Positions 16,756 through 25,575 of a stretch of 64,000 bases of DNA are shown here, one piece after another. Within the stretch, counting starts at the first letter, position 1, and each line of letters begins with the position of its first letter. Source of the DNA: Palsa-504 sp963767565 (GTDB taxonomy: Bacteria; Actinomycetota; Actinomycetes; Streptosporangiales; Streptosporangiaceae); NCBI GenBank assembly GCA_963767565.1, contig CAVYEG010000009.1, positions 1-64,000 of the forward strand. Direction: 5' to 3'. The notes beneath the pieces were generated by a model that worked only from the letters and a program-made list of their open reading frames with translations, was not told where the DNA came from and made no database searches. The translations under genes were made by a program, and so were the position numbers.

Positions 16756-18143
16756 TGCCGGCCGACGGCGACGGGGGCGGCATGCGGCGCGGCATGCTGA
16801 CCCTGGAGCAGCTGCGCGTGGCGATCGGGGAGGGCGAGATCGACACCGTCGTGCTCGCCTTCACCGACATGCAGGGCCGGCTGGCAGGCAAGCGGCTGTC
16901 GGCCGAGTTCTTCCTGGAGGAGGTGGCCGAGCACTACTCCGAGGGCTGCAACTACCTGCTCGCGGTGGACGTGGACATGAACACGGTGGACGGCTACGCC
17001 ATGTCGTCCTGGGAGCGCGGTTACGGCGACTTCGTCCTGGTGCCGGACATGGCCACGCTGCGCCGGGTGCCGTGGAACCAGGCCACGGCCCTGGTCATCG
17101 CCGACCTGACCTGGCTGGACGGCGCGCCGGTGGTGGCCTCACCGCGGCAGATCCTCAAGGCGCAGATCGCCCGGCTGGCCGAGCGCGGCCTGATCGCGCT
17201 GGCCGGGACCGAGCTGGAGTTCATCGTCTACAACGACAGCTACGAGCAGGCGGCGGCCAAGCACTACTACGACCTGATCCCGGCCAACACCTACAACGTG
17301 GACTACTCGATCCTGGGCACGTCCCGGATCGAGCCGCTGCTGCGCCGGATCCGCAACGACATGGCGGGAGCCGGCCTGTACGTGGAGTCGGCCAAGGGCG
17401 AATGCAACTTCGGCCAGCACGAGATCGCCTTCCGCTACGCCGAGGCGGTGGCCACCTGCGACAACCACTCGATCTACAAGACCGGGGCCAAGGAGATCGC
17501 CGCGCAGCAAGGCCAGAGCATCACGTTCATGGCCAAGCCGAACGCCCGTGAGGGGAACTCCTGCCACATCCACCTGTCGGTACGCTCCGCTTCGGACGGT
17601 ACTCCGGTCATGGCCGGTTCCGGTGCTTACGGCATGTCCTCGCTGGGTGAGCATTTCCTGGCCGGGCTGCTGGACGCGATGCGCGAGCTGACCCTGTGCT
17701 ACGCGCCGAACATCAACTCCTACAAGCGTTACGTGCCGGGCAGCTTCGCGCCGACCTCGGTGCGCTGGGGCCCGGACAACCGGACCTGCGCGCTGCGGCT
17801 GGTCGGGCACGGGCATTCGCTGCGGGTGGAGAACCGGACGCCGGGCGGCGACGTGAACCCGTACCTGGCCGTGGCGGCGATGATCGCCGCGGGCTTGCAC
17901 GGCATCGACAACGAGCTGCCGCTCGAGCCGCCGGTGACCGGCAACGCCTACGCCGATACCGATGTGCGCGTGCCTGCTACCTTGCGCGATGCCCTGGACC
18001 TGTGGGAGAAGAGCGGGCTGGCCCGGCAGGCGTTCGGTGCCGACGTGGTGGAGCACTACGCCAACTACGCCAAGGTGGAGCTGGCCGCCTACGACGCCGC
18101 GGTGACGGACTGGGAGCTGCGCCGCTGCTTCGAGCGCTTGTAG
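16755..18143 (+). CDS. Glutamine-synthetase-like gamma-glutamyl-amine ligase (GlnA3/GlnA4/PuuA type)
   Basis: 462 residues. The glutamine-synthetase fold is complete. The N-terminal beta-Grasp has FTDMQGRLAGKRL in place of the DLPGxxRG loop of true glutamine synthetases. The catalytic domain shows the metal ligands in GTELEFIVYND, ESAKGECNFGQHEIAFRYA and SCHIHLSV, and the C-terminal VENRTPGGDVNPYLAVAAM. No adenylylation tyrosine motif of the GlnA1 type is visible. Such enzymes join glutamate to an amine with ATP, the first step of polyamine or ethanolamine breakdown in streptomycetes and of putrescine use in E. coli. Neighbours supply import, oxidation and hydrolysis. Which amine is used is open. 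Confidence 0.9.
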   Translation: MPADGDGGGMRRGMLTLEQLRVAIGEGEIDTVVLAFTDMQGRLAGKRLSAEFFLEEVAEHYSEGCNYLLAVDVDMNTVDGYAMSSWERGYGDFVLVPDMATLRRVPWNQATALVIADLTWLDGAPVVASPRQILKAQIARLAERGLIALAGTELEFIVYNDSYEQAAAKHYYDLIPANTYNVDYSILGTSRIEPLLRRIRNDMAGAGLYVESAKGECNFGQHEIAFRYAEAVATCDNHSIYKTGAKEIAAQQGQSITFMAKPNAREGNSCHIHLSVRSASDGTPVMAGSGAYGMSSLGEHFLAGLLDAMRELTLCYAPNINSYKRYVPGSFAPTSVRWGPDNRTCALRLVGHGHSLRVENRTPGGDVNPYLAVAAMIAAGLHGIDNELPLEPPVTGNAYADTDVRVPATLRDALDLWEKSGLARQAFGADVVEHYANYAKVELAAYDAAVTDWELRRCFERL

Positions 18144-18160
18144 CTAAGGGGACCTCGCGC

Positions 18161-19522
18161 ATGTCTGTCTTTACCGTGCTCAATCCCGCCACCGAGGCGC
18201 CGGTCACCACCGTGGAGCAGGTCTCGGCGGAACAGGCCGACGAGGCCATCGCCCGGGCGGCGGCGGCCTGGCCGGCCTGGCGGGCGGTGGCGCCCGGCGA
18301 CCGGGCCCGGCTGCTGCGCGCGTTCGCCGGTTTGGTGGACGCCCACGTTTCCGAGCTGGCCGACCTGGAAGTGGCCGGCTCCGGGCATCCGGTCGGAGCG
18401 GCCCGGTGGGAGGCCGGGCAGGTCCGGGACGTGCTGATGTATTACTCGGCCGCGCCCGAACGGCTCATCGGCCAGCAGATCCCGGTCCCGGGCGGGCTGA
18501 ACGTCACCTTCCACGAGCCGCTCGGCGTGGTCGGCCTGATCGTGCCGTGGAACTTCCCGATGCCGATCCTGTCCTGGGGCATGGCGCCCGCGCTGGCCGC
18601 CGGGTGCACCGTGGTGGCCAAGCCCGCCGAGGCCACCCCGCTGACCGCGATGCGGATCGGCGAGCTGGCCCTGGAGGCCGGGCTCCCCGAGGGGGTGTTC
18701 ACCGTGCTGCCGGGCAAGGGCAGCGTGGTCGGGCAGCGGCTGGTCGATCACCCCGCGGTGCGCAAGATCGTGTTCACCGGGTCGACCGAGGTGGGCCGTT
18801 CGATCATGACAGGATGCGCTCAGCAGGTGAAACGGCTGACCCTGGAGCTGGGCGGCAAGAGCGCCAACATCATCTTCGCCGACTGCGACCTGGAGCGGGC
18901 CGCCGCGACCGCGCCGTACGCGGTGTTCGACAACGCCGGCCAGGACTGCTGCGCCAGGTCGAGGATCCTGGTCCAGCGCTCGGTGGTGGACAAGTTCATG
19001 GCGCTGTTCGAGCCCGCCGTGCAGGGCGTCGCGGTCGGCGACCCGGCGTCGGCGGCGACTGAGATGGGGCCGCTGATCTCGGCCGCGCACCGGGCCCACG
19101 TGGCCTCCTACGTGCCGTCGGATGCGCCGGTGGCGTTCCGCGGGCAGGCGCCGTCCGGGCCTGGGTTCTGGTACCCGCCGACCGTGCTGGCCCCGGTGCG
19201 GCCCGATGACCCGGCTTACACCGAGGAGGTGTTCGGCCCGGTGGTGACCGTGACCCCGTTCGAGGACGAGGCGGAGGCGATTGCGATCGCCAACGACACC
19301 CCGTATGGCCTGTCGGGCTCGATCTGGACCTCGGACGTGGGCCGCGCCATCCGGGTGGCCCGCGGCGTGGAGACCGGCAACCTGTCGGTGAACTCGCACT
19401 CCTCGGTGCGGTACTGGACGCCGTTCGGCGGGTTCAAGCAGTCCGGCCTGGGCCGCGAGCTCGGCCCGGACGCGCCGGACGCGTTCACCGAGACCAAGAA
19501 CGTATTCATTTCCACGCAGTGA
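18161..19522 (+). CDS. NAD(P)-dependent aldehyde dehydrogenase
   Basis: 453 residues, ATG with AAGGGGA upstream. Motifs in order: PWNFPMPILSWG and KPAEATPLTA for the cofactor pocket, FTGSTEVGRSIM, the general base Glu in LELGGKSAN, the catalytic Cys263 in GQDCCARSRILV, and EEVFGPVVTV near the end. It is slightly shorter than the usual 480-500 residues. In the gamma-glutamylation route it would oxidise the gamma-glutamyl-aminoaldehyde to the acid. It follows the ligase by 17 bp. No separate amine oxidase or aminotransferase is visible in the operon, so the step that makes the aldehyde must come from the next gene or from elsewhere. Confidence 0.92.
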   Translation: MSVFTVLNPATEAPVTTVEQVSAEQADEAIARAAAAWPAWRAVAPGDRARLLRAFAGLVDAHVSELADLEVAGSGHPVGAARWEAGQVRDVLMYYSAAPERLIGQQIPVPGGLNVTFHEPLGVVGLIVPWNFPMPILSWGMAPALAAGCTVVAKPAEATPLTAMRIGELALEAGLPEGVFTVLPGKGSVVGQRLVDHPAVRKIVFTGSTEVGRSIMTGCAQQVKRLTLELGGKSANIIFADCDLERAAATAPYAVFDNAGQDCCARSRILVQRSVVDKFMALFEPAVQGVAVGDPASAATEMGPLISAAHRAHVASYVPSDAPVAFRGQAPSGPGFWYPPTVLAPVRPDDPAYTEEVFGPVVTVTPFEDEAEAIAIANDTPYGLSGSIWTSDVGRAIRVARGVETGNLSVNSHSSVRYWTPFGGFKQSGLGRELGPDAPDAFTETKNVFISTQ

Positions 19523-19627
19523 GCGAGCCGAAGAGCGCCGGCGCTGTCTGGACTGAGGAGCGAAGCGACGAGGGAAGACGGCGCCTCTAGGGCGCCCGGA
19601 GGCGAGCGAACTAGAAAGGTACAGCTC

Positions 19628-20395
19628 ATGAGCTTGCGTTTGCAGGACCGGGTGGCGGTCATCACCGGGGCGGGCAGCGGGATCGGCCTGGCCAGCGCCC
19701 GCCGGCTCGCCGCCGAGGGAGCCCTGGTCGTGGCGGTCGACATCGACGAGGCTGCGGGCAAGGCGGCCGCGGCCGCCGTCGGGGGCGAGTTCCTGGCCGC
19801 CGACGTGGCCAGCGAGGACGACGTCCAGCGGCTGTACGAGACGGTGGTGGCCCAGCACGGCCGGGTGGACATCGCGTTCCACAACGCGGGCATCTCGCCG
19901 CCGGAGGACGACTCGATCCTGACCACCAGCCTGGAGGCCTGGCACCGGGTCCAGCAGGTCAACCTGACCTCGGTCTACCTGTGCTGCAAGCACGTGATCC
20001 CGCACATGCGGCGGCAGGGCAAAGGGTCGATCATCAACACCGCCTCGTTCGTCGCGGTGCTAGGCGCGGCCACGTCGCAGATCTCCTACACCGCCTCCAA
20101 GGGCGGGGTGCTGGCGCTCTCGCGCGAGCTCGGGGTGCAGTTCGCCCGGGAGGGGATCAGGGTCAACGCGCTGTGTCCCGGCCCGGTGAACACTCCGCTG
20201 CTGCAGGAGCTGTTCGCGTCCGACCCGGAGCGGGCGGCGCGCCGGCTGGTGCACGTCCCGATGGGCCGGTTCGCCGAGGCTGACGAGATCGCGGCCGCGG
20301 TGGCCTTCCTGGCCAGCGACGACTCCTCGTTCATGACTGCCTCGTCGTTCCTGGTCGACGGCGGCATCTCCGGCGCCTACGTCACGCCGCTCTAG
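19628..20395 (+). CDS. Short-chain dehydrogenase/reductase
   Basis: 255 residues, ATG after AAAGGTA. Classical SDR: cofactor motif TGAGSGIG (residues 14-21), D-I-D at the end of beta-2 suggesting NAD rather than NADP, NAG in HNAGISPPEDD, Ser and YTASK of the active site (QISYTASKGG), and PGPVNTPLL. Homologues are often labelled FabG, but the operon context makes an amine- or alcohol-related oxidation more likely than fatty acid synthesis. It is the last gene of the operon. The 105-bp spacer before it holds GGCGCC-TCTAG-GGCGCC, a small hairpin that may limit read-through. Confidence 0.9.
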   Translation: MSLRLQDRVAVITGAGSGIGLASARRLAAEGALVVAVDIDEAAGKAAAAAVGGEFLAADVASEDDVQRLYETVVAQHGRVDIAFHNAGISPPEDDSILTTSLEAWHRVQQVNLTSVYLCCKHVIPHMRRQGKGSIINTASFVAVLGAATSQISYTASKGGVLALSRELGVQFAREGIRVNALCPGPVNTPLLQELFASDPERAARRLVHVPMGRFAEADEIAAAVAFLASDDSSFMTASSFLVDGGISGAYVTPL

Positions 20396-20462
20396 CTGGT
20401 CATCCCCGAGCACCGGTAAATGATCATCAGCTCTCCATGTCAGCCAGGCGACTGGCCATTAT

Positions 20463-20555
20463 CTACCGGCCGACGAGCTCGCTGAGGCGGGCGCCGAGGA
20501 CGGAGATGCCAGGGCGGGGCTCGTGCTCGTAGTACCAGGGCTTCCGCCGGCGCAC
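20463..20555 (-). CDS. Possible 30-residue peptide
   Basis: A GTG-started minus-strand frame reads MRRRKPWYYEHEPRPGISVL and ten more residues (GARLSELVGR) before TAG. It lies just after serA, and its frame stays open back across the serA stop, so it could be the broken tail of a longer protein. I do not recognise it. The peptide looks protein-like rather than random, but evidence for expression is lacking. Confidence 0.25.
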   Translation of the reverse strand: MRRRKPWYYEHEPRPGISVLGARLSELVGR

Positions 20556-20577
20556 GAGGGCCTCGCCGTGGTCGGCG

Positions 20578-21780
20578 TCAGGGGGAGCGGAGGGTGCGGA
20601 GGCGGATGGTTACGGGCATCGAGCGGAGCTCGGCTAGGACGTCATCGCTGTACTGGCAGCCGATGTCGGTCAGGACGTAGCCGAACTCGTCCCTGGTCCG
20701 CAGGAGCTGACCCTCGACGTTGACGCCGTGCTCGGCCAGTACCCGGTTGATCGAGGCCAGAACGCCGGGGACGTTCTGGTGCAGGTGGACCAGGCGATGG
20801 GCGCCGCTGGTCATGCCCAGCGCGATCTCCGGCAGGTTCACGCTGAGCGAGGTGGCGCCTGAGGCCAGGTAGTCGGCCAGCTTCCCGGCCACGAACTCGC
20901 CGATGTCCTGCTGGGCCTCCTCGGTGGAGCCGCCGATGTGCGGGGTGAGGATGACGTTCGGCAGGCCGCGCAGCTCGGAGACGAACTCCTCGTCCCGGCT
21001 CTTCGGCTCGTCAGGGAACACGTCGATAGCGGCCCCGGCGATGTGCCCGGATTCGATGTTGCGGCGCAGCGCCGCGTGGTCGACCACGAACCCGCGGGAC
21101 AGGTTGAGGAACAGCGACCGCGGCCGCATCCGGGCGAACTCGGCCGCACCGAAGAAGCCGCGGTTGCCGTCGCGCCCGTCCACGTGCAGGGTGACGGTTT
21201 CCGCCGACTCGAGCAGCTCGCCCAAAGTGGAGCAGCGCCTGGCGTTGCCGAGGGCCAGCTTGTCGGCGATGTCGTAGAAGTAGACGGACATGCCCAGGTT
21301 CTCGGCCAGCACGGACAGCTGGGTACCGATGTTGCCGTAGCCCACGATGCCGAGCTTGCGGCCGCGCACCTCGTGGCTCCCGGTGGCTGACTTGTCCCAG
21401 GTGCCCGCGTGCATCAGGGTGTTCTTCTCCGGCAGCCGCCGGGCCATGGCGATGATCTCGGCCAGCGCGAGCTCCACCACGCTGCGCGTGTTGGAGAATG
21501 GCGCGTTGAACACGGCCACGCCGCGCCTGCCGGCCGCGGCCAGGTCGATCTGGTTGACGCCGATGCAGAACGCGCCCACCGCCAACAGGTCGGGCGCGGA
21601 TTCCAGGACGCGCTCGGTGAGCTGGGTGCCCGACCTGATGCCGAGCAGGCTCACGCCGGGCAGCGCGGCGATGAGCTCGTCCTCGCCCAGCGCGCTGGGC
21701 AGCGTCTCGACCTCGTAGCCCTCCTTGGCCAGCCGCGCCGACGCATCCGGATGGATGTTCTCGACCAGTAGTGCCCTCAT
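20578..21780 (-). CDS. serA: D-3-phosphoglycerate dehydrogenase
   Basis: 400 residues from the ATG at 21780 (MRALLVENIHPDAS); an upstream ATG seven codons earlier has no better ribosome site. First step of serine synthesis: 3-phosphoglycerate to phosphohydroxypyruvate. The Rossmann motif is GIVGYGNIGTQLSVLAE. The catalytic residues are Arg in NLSRGFVVDH, Glu in DVFPDEPKS and His in LTPHIGGSTEEAQ. The C-terminal 75 residues form an ACT domain (NVPGVLASINRVLAEHGVNV), where serine feedback usually acts. The length and ACT arrangement match the short E. coli-type enzyme, not the 530-residue mycobacterial form. It may therefore be a paralogue with another 2-hydroxyacid role, although the motifs favour SerA. 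Confidence 0.85.
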   Translation of the reverse strand: MRALLVENIHPDASARLAKEGYEVETLPSALGEDELIAALPGVSLLGIRSGTQLTERVLESAPDLLAVGAFCIGVNQIDLAAAGRRGVAVFNAPFSNTRSVVELALAEIIAMARRLPEKNTLMHAGTWDKSATGSHEVRGRKLGIVGYGNIGTQLSVLAENLGMSVYFYDIADKLALGNARRCSTLGELLESAETVTLHVDGRDGNRGFFGAAEFARMRPRSLFLNLSRGFVVDHAALRRNIESGHIAGAAIDVFPDEPKSRDEEFVSELRGLPNVILTPHIGGSTEEAQQDIGEFVAGKLADYLASGATSLSVNLPEIALGMTSGAHRLVHLHQNVPGVLASINRVLAEHGVNVEGQLLRTRDEFGYVLTDIGCQYSDDVLAELRSMPVTIRLRTLRSP

Positions 21781-21869
21781 GCCCGTCAAGCGCCCGCACA
21801 CCTTCCGCTCGCCCGATTTACCGTATGTGCCCAGTTCCAGGCCCGGCCCCTGGGCCTTCCCCTTTATAC

Positions 21870-24800
21870 CTAACGGGCCGTGGTGGCTGCCCCGGTCACG
21901 GTGTCGGTCGGCTCCTGGGCGTCCAGTCCGCGCAGCTTGGCCCGGACCTCGTCGGCGAGCGGGTGCGGCAGCGTGTCGAGGATGGCGATGGCCTGCAGGT
22001 AGCAGGCGCGGGCCTGCTCGGGGTGGCCCTCGGCCAGCAGGACGTCGCCCATCCCGGACAGCGAGCTGCCCTGGCCGAACGGCGCCCCGATCTCGCGGGA
22101 GGCGTCGATGGCCTGCTGGTAGTGGGCCTTAGCCTGGGTCAGGTCACCCAGGTGCAGGTAGATGAAGCCCAGGCTGTCCAGCGTGTCGGCCAGGCCTCCG
22201 CGGTTACCCGATTCCCGGTGCAGGCTCATGGCGCGCAGGCAGTGGGCCAGCGCCTGGTCGTACTGGCCCATGTGGGCGTAGAGCCAGCCGACGCCGTTCT
22301 CCAGGTTCGCCTGCGTCCACCAGTGGCCGGCCGCCTTGAGCATCCGGAGCGCGTCCAGCGCGACGGCCAGCGCCTCCGGGAAGCGCTGCTGATCCTCCAG
22401 CATGCTGGCCAGGCCGTTCAGCACCATTCCCTCGTTGGCCCGGTCGCCCAGTTCCCGGAACATATCCAGTGCCTGCCGGATGTTCTGGTCGGCGGCGTCG
22501 TAGTCCCCCATGTGCCCCTGTGCATTGCCGAGCAGGTAGTGCGCGTGCGCGAGGGCGAGCGTGTCGTCCAGCCGCTGCGCGGCGGCCAGCGCGGTCCGCT
22601 GGCTGGCCACGTAGGAGCGCCACCGGCCGCGCAGGTTGAAGAACGGGCCGAGCGTCCAGGGGATCTGCCAGGCGTGGGCGTCGAAGCCGTTGGCGCTGGC
22701 ATACTCGGTCATCGTGAGCAGCACCGGGGCTTCGGCCTCGAACCAGGAGATGGCCTGCTCCTTGGCGGGAAACGCGGCCAGGACCACGCCTGGCTGCGGC
22801 GCATCAAGCCGCAACGGCGGCCGGTGCGGGCTGAACCGTATCGTGGCCGCCATCGCGGTGTGCAGGTAGTGGTCGAGCATCCGCTGCACGGCGGCGGACC
22901 GCTCCGGCGCGGGATCGTGCCGATCGGCCTGGTCGGCCGCGTAGGCGCGGAGCAGGTGGTGGAAGGCGAAGCGGCCGGGGGCGGACTCGGCGACCATGTT
23001 CGTCCGGGTAAGCTCGCGCAGCGCGGCGCTCGCCCCGGCGCGGGGGATCCCGGCCAGGCTGGCGGCCGCCGGCAGCGAGATGTCCGGGCCCGGGTGCAGG
23101 CCGAGCAGGCGGAACATCCGCGCGGCGGCCGGGCTGAACTGGTCGTAGGACCACGACAGCACGGCTCCCACGTCGGTGGCCGCGTCGCCTTCCTCCAGCG
23201 CGTCCAGCCGGTTCCGAGCGTCGCGCAGTTCGGCCGCCAGCTGCGCCAGCGGCCGCTCGGCCCGGCCGGCGGCGGCCCGCCCGACCGCGATCGACAGGGC
23301 CAGGGGCAGGCGCGCGCATGCCGCGACGATCTCGTCCGCCGCCTGCGGCTCGGCCGCGACGCGCCCGCGGCCAAGCCGGCGAGCGAGCATCTCATGGGCT
23401 TCGTCGTCACCGAGCACCTCGAGGGTGATGAACGCGGCGCCCTCGGCGGCCACCAGCCCGGCCATCTGGTTCCGGCTGGTCACCACGACCAGGCACCCCG
23501 GTGAGCCAGGCAGCAGCGGCCGCACCTGAGCCGGGCTGCTGGCGTTGTCGAGCACGATCAGCACCCGCTTGCCGTCGACCAGGCTGCGGTACAGGGCCGC
23601 CCGTTCCTCGGTACTCGGCGTCAGCCGGTGCGGCGGCATGCCCAAGCCGACCAGCAGCAGGCCCAGTGCTTCAATCGGTTCCATCGGCGGCCGGGCCGGA
23701 TCCAGGCCGCGCAGGTTGACGTACAGCTGCCCGTCGGGGAAGCGCTTGGCCACCTGGTGGCCGAACCGGATGGCCAGCGCGGTCTTGCCCACCCCGGCCG
23801 TGCCCGAGATGACGGCCACGGGCACCGACCCGTCCAGGCTGTCCGGCCCGGACGGCGGCAGCAGCGCGTGCAGCTGGCCGAGCGCTTCGTGGCGGCCGGA
23901 GAAGCCCTGCGCGTCCAGGGGCAGCTGGGCGGGCACGGGGATGCCGCGGCTGCCGCCGGCCCACGGTTGCTCCGGTCCGGTGCCGGTGCCGTCCGCGGAA
24001 CCCACCTGCCCGCCGGGTGGCGGGTCGCGGTCTGAGCCGCGGGATCCGGGCCCGGTTCCGTTCCGCCTGGCTTGTTTCGGCAGGTTCTGAGCCCGCGTCC
24101 CGGTCCCCGGCGGGCCGGAGGGCAGGTCCAGCGCGGGATCGGAGGTCAGCACCTGCTGGTAGATGCGGGACAGGTCGCCGCCGGGGTCGATGCCGAGCTC
24201 CTCGGCCAGCACCTGCCGTCCGCCGGCGTAGACCCGCAGCGATTCGGCGTGCCGCCCGCTGCGGTACAACGCGATCATCAGCAGCCCCCGCATCCGCTCG
24301 CGCAGCGGATGCTCGGCCACCAGGGCGGTCAGGTCGGGGACGACCTCCTCGTGCCGGCCCAGCGCGAGCTGGACGTCGGCCCGCTCTTCGGCGGCGGCGG
24401 AGCGCATCTCGGACAGCCGCACCCGCTCGGTCTCCGCGAACGGCCCCGGCACCCCGGCGAACGCGGCGCCCCGCCAGAGCCCGAGCGCGGCATCGAGGGC
24501 GCCCACCGCGCCGGCCGGATCACCGTCCCGGCGCAGCTGACGAGCCCGGGCCAGCTGCTGCTCGAAGGCGACGGCGTCGGGCTGGCCGGGCACCAGGTGC
24601 AGCACGTACCCGGCCCCTGAGGAGACCAGCACGCGGCCGGGCCCGCGCCGCGACCGGCCGGGCTCGAAGATCCGGCGCAGCCCGGCCACGTAGGTGTAGA
24701 TCCCGCCCTCGGCGCTGGCCGGCGGATCCTGGCCCCAGACCGCGTCGACGAGCTCGCCGCGGGAGATCACCCGGTTGGCGCGCATGGCGAGGATACCGAG

Positions 24801-24890
24801 CACCGCCTGCTGCCTGGGCTGACCCACAGGCAGCTCGTCTTCGCCGTACCAGGCCGTCACGGGCCCGAGCACGCCGACGCGCAACACCAC
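21870..24890 (-). CDS. SARP/AfsR-type regulator with NB-ARC and TPR domains
   Basis: 1006 residues, GTG start. Residues 1-95 are an OmpR-like winged helix (RQQAVLGILAMRANRVISRG, GIYTYVAGLRRIFEPG). Residues 100-250 are the bacterial transcriptional activation domain. A Pro/Gly-rich linker leads to an NB-ARC ATPase with Walker A ISGTAGVGKTALAIRFG, VLIVLDNASSPAQV and the GxP-like LPLALSIA. The last 250 residues are TPRs with recurring LG..GDYDAADQNIRQAL units. This is the AfsR layout: an ATP-dependent activator of secondary metabolism or morphological genes. No biosynthetic cluster lies in the window, so its target is unknown. A 69-bp spacer separates it from serA on the same strand. Confidence 0.93.
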   Translation of the reverse strand: MVLRVGVLGPVTAWYGEDELPVGQPRQQAVLGILAMRANRVISRGELVDAVWGQDPPASAEGGIYTYVAGLRRIFEPGRSRRGPGRVLVSSGAGYVLHLVPGQPDAVAFEQQLARARQLRRDGDPAGAVGALDAALGLWRGAAFAGVPGPFAETERVRLSEMRSAAAEERADVQLALGRHEEVVPDLTALVAEHPLRERMRGLLMIALYRSGRHAESLRVYAGGRQVLAEELGIDPGGDLSRIYQQVLTSDPALDLPSGPPGTGTRAQNLPKQARRNGTGPGSRGSDRDPPPGGQVGSADGTGTGPEQPWAGGSRGIPVPAQLPLDAQGFSGRHEALGQLHALLPPSGPDSLDGSVPVAVISGTAGVGKTALAIRFGHQVAKRFPDGQLYVNLRGLDPARPPMEPIEALGLLLVGLGMPPHRLTPSTEERAALYRSLVDGKRVLIVLDNASSPAQVRPLLPGSPGCLVVVTSRNQMAGLVAAEGAAFITLEVLGDDEAHEMLARRLGRGRVAAEPQAADEIVAACARLPLALSIAVGRAAAGRAERPLAQLAAELRDARNRLDALEEGDAATDVGAVLSWSYDQFSPAAARMFRLLGLHPGPDISLPAAASLAGIPRAGASAALRELTRTNMVAESAPGRFAFHHLLRAYAADQADRHDPAPERSAAVQRMLDHYLHTAMAATIRFSPHRPPLRLDAPQPGVVLAAFPAKEQAISWFEAEAPVLLTMTEYASANGFDAHAWQIPWTLGPFFNLRGRWRSYVASQRTALAAAQRLDDTLALAHAHYLLGNAQGHMGDYDAADQNIRQALDMFRELGDRANEGMVLNGLASMLEDQQRFPEALAVALDALRMLKAAGHWWTQANLENGVGWLYAHMGQYDQALAHCLRAMSLHRESGNRGGLADTLDSLGFIYLHLGDLTQAKAHYQQAIDASREIGAPFGQGSSLSGMGDVLLAEGHPEQARACYLQAIAILDTLPHPLADEVRAKLRGLDAQEPTDTVTGAATTAR

Positions 24891-24978
24891 GGCTTATGCC
24901 GACCTTCCGCTCACAGACTGCCGCCCCCCACCCGGGCAGAAGCGCCTTTACCGAGGTTACAGGGATTTGCGCTGCTCA

Positions 24979-24995
24979 TCTAGAAAAAATCTAGA
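24979..24995. promoter_or_regulatory. Paired TCTAGA palindromes upstream of the SARP gene
   Basis: TCTAGA at 24979-24984 and 24990-24995 are separated by five A residues, giving a 17-bp symmetric AT-rich site 90 bp before the SARP start. It could be an operator or UP-like element. Inference only. Confidence 0.35.
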
Positions 24996-25181
24996 TCGCA
25001 TAGAGACTCCGGCTAAATAGTTGGGTCCGCGCGAACCCGCCATCGGCCGTCCCGGGCTTATCATCCCGGGCGGGCGGCGCGCCAGGAGTGCGATCTGCCG
25101 AGTTGCGCGGGGGAGGTCATGGGATGCACGGCCGCCAGCGGCCGGATCTTCGCTACTGAGTGAGCTGCCGAGCGGCTGAGC

Positions 25182-25255
25182 CTCCGGGCCCATCAGGTGA
25201 CCCGGAGTCGCCGGCCCTCACGGCACCCCCCTTCACTACCTGCCGTGAGGGCCGG
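25182..25255. other. Two consecutive strong hairpins in a 685-bp divergent intergenic region
   Basis: CTCCGGG (25182-25188) pairs with CCCGGAG (25201-25207). Three bases later CCGGCCCTCACGGCA (25211-25225) pairs perfectly over 15 bp with TGCCGTGAGGGCCGG (25241-25255). No T-run follows on either strand. The region 24891-25575 lies between divergent genes, so a plain terminator has no visible gene to serve. A small RNA or an untranslated leader structure of the DUF929 gene is possible. I recognise no known riboswitch. The rest of the gap shows no supported gene. Confidence 0.5.
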
Positions 25256-25575
25256 CCCTCTTGGCCAGCTCTAGGCGTATAACGCCAGGACTGCGTATCA
25301 GCATAGGTTTGCTGAACCGTCCGGTTTTCTTGTCCGTTACGTCACTTATGGCGGTTTTCGCCTCGGGCAGGCGAACCTGGCGGGCGGGACCGGGCCGCCC
25401 AATCCTCCAGGTTTGCCGAGAGTCACCGGCGCGGACGCCCACCAGCATGGCAGACCGCCTACGATAGAGCGCGGTACCCGGGATCAACGGACTACTCTTG
25501 CGCCTTGACGCAAGCACGAGGCAGCGGGCGACGCCTGACCCCGCTGGCAGAACAGAGGGTTGGACGTAGCGAGCT

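Noticed and set aside
20578..24890. Biosynthetic gene cluster controlled by the SARP regulator
   Set aside because: No polyketide, peptide synthetase or other assembly gene lies in the window; neighbours are serA and redox genes.
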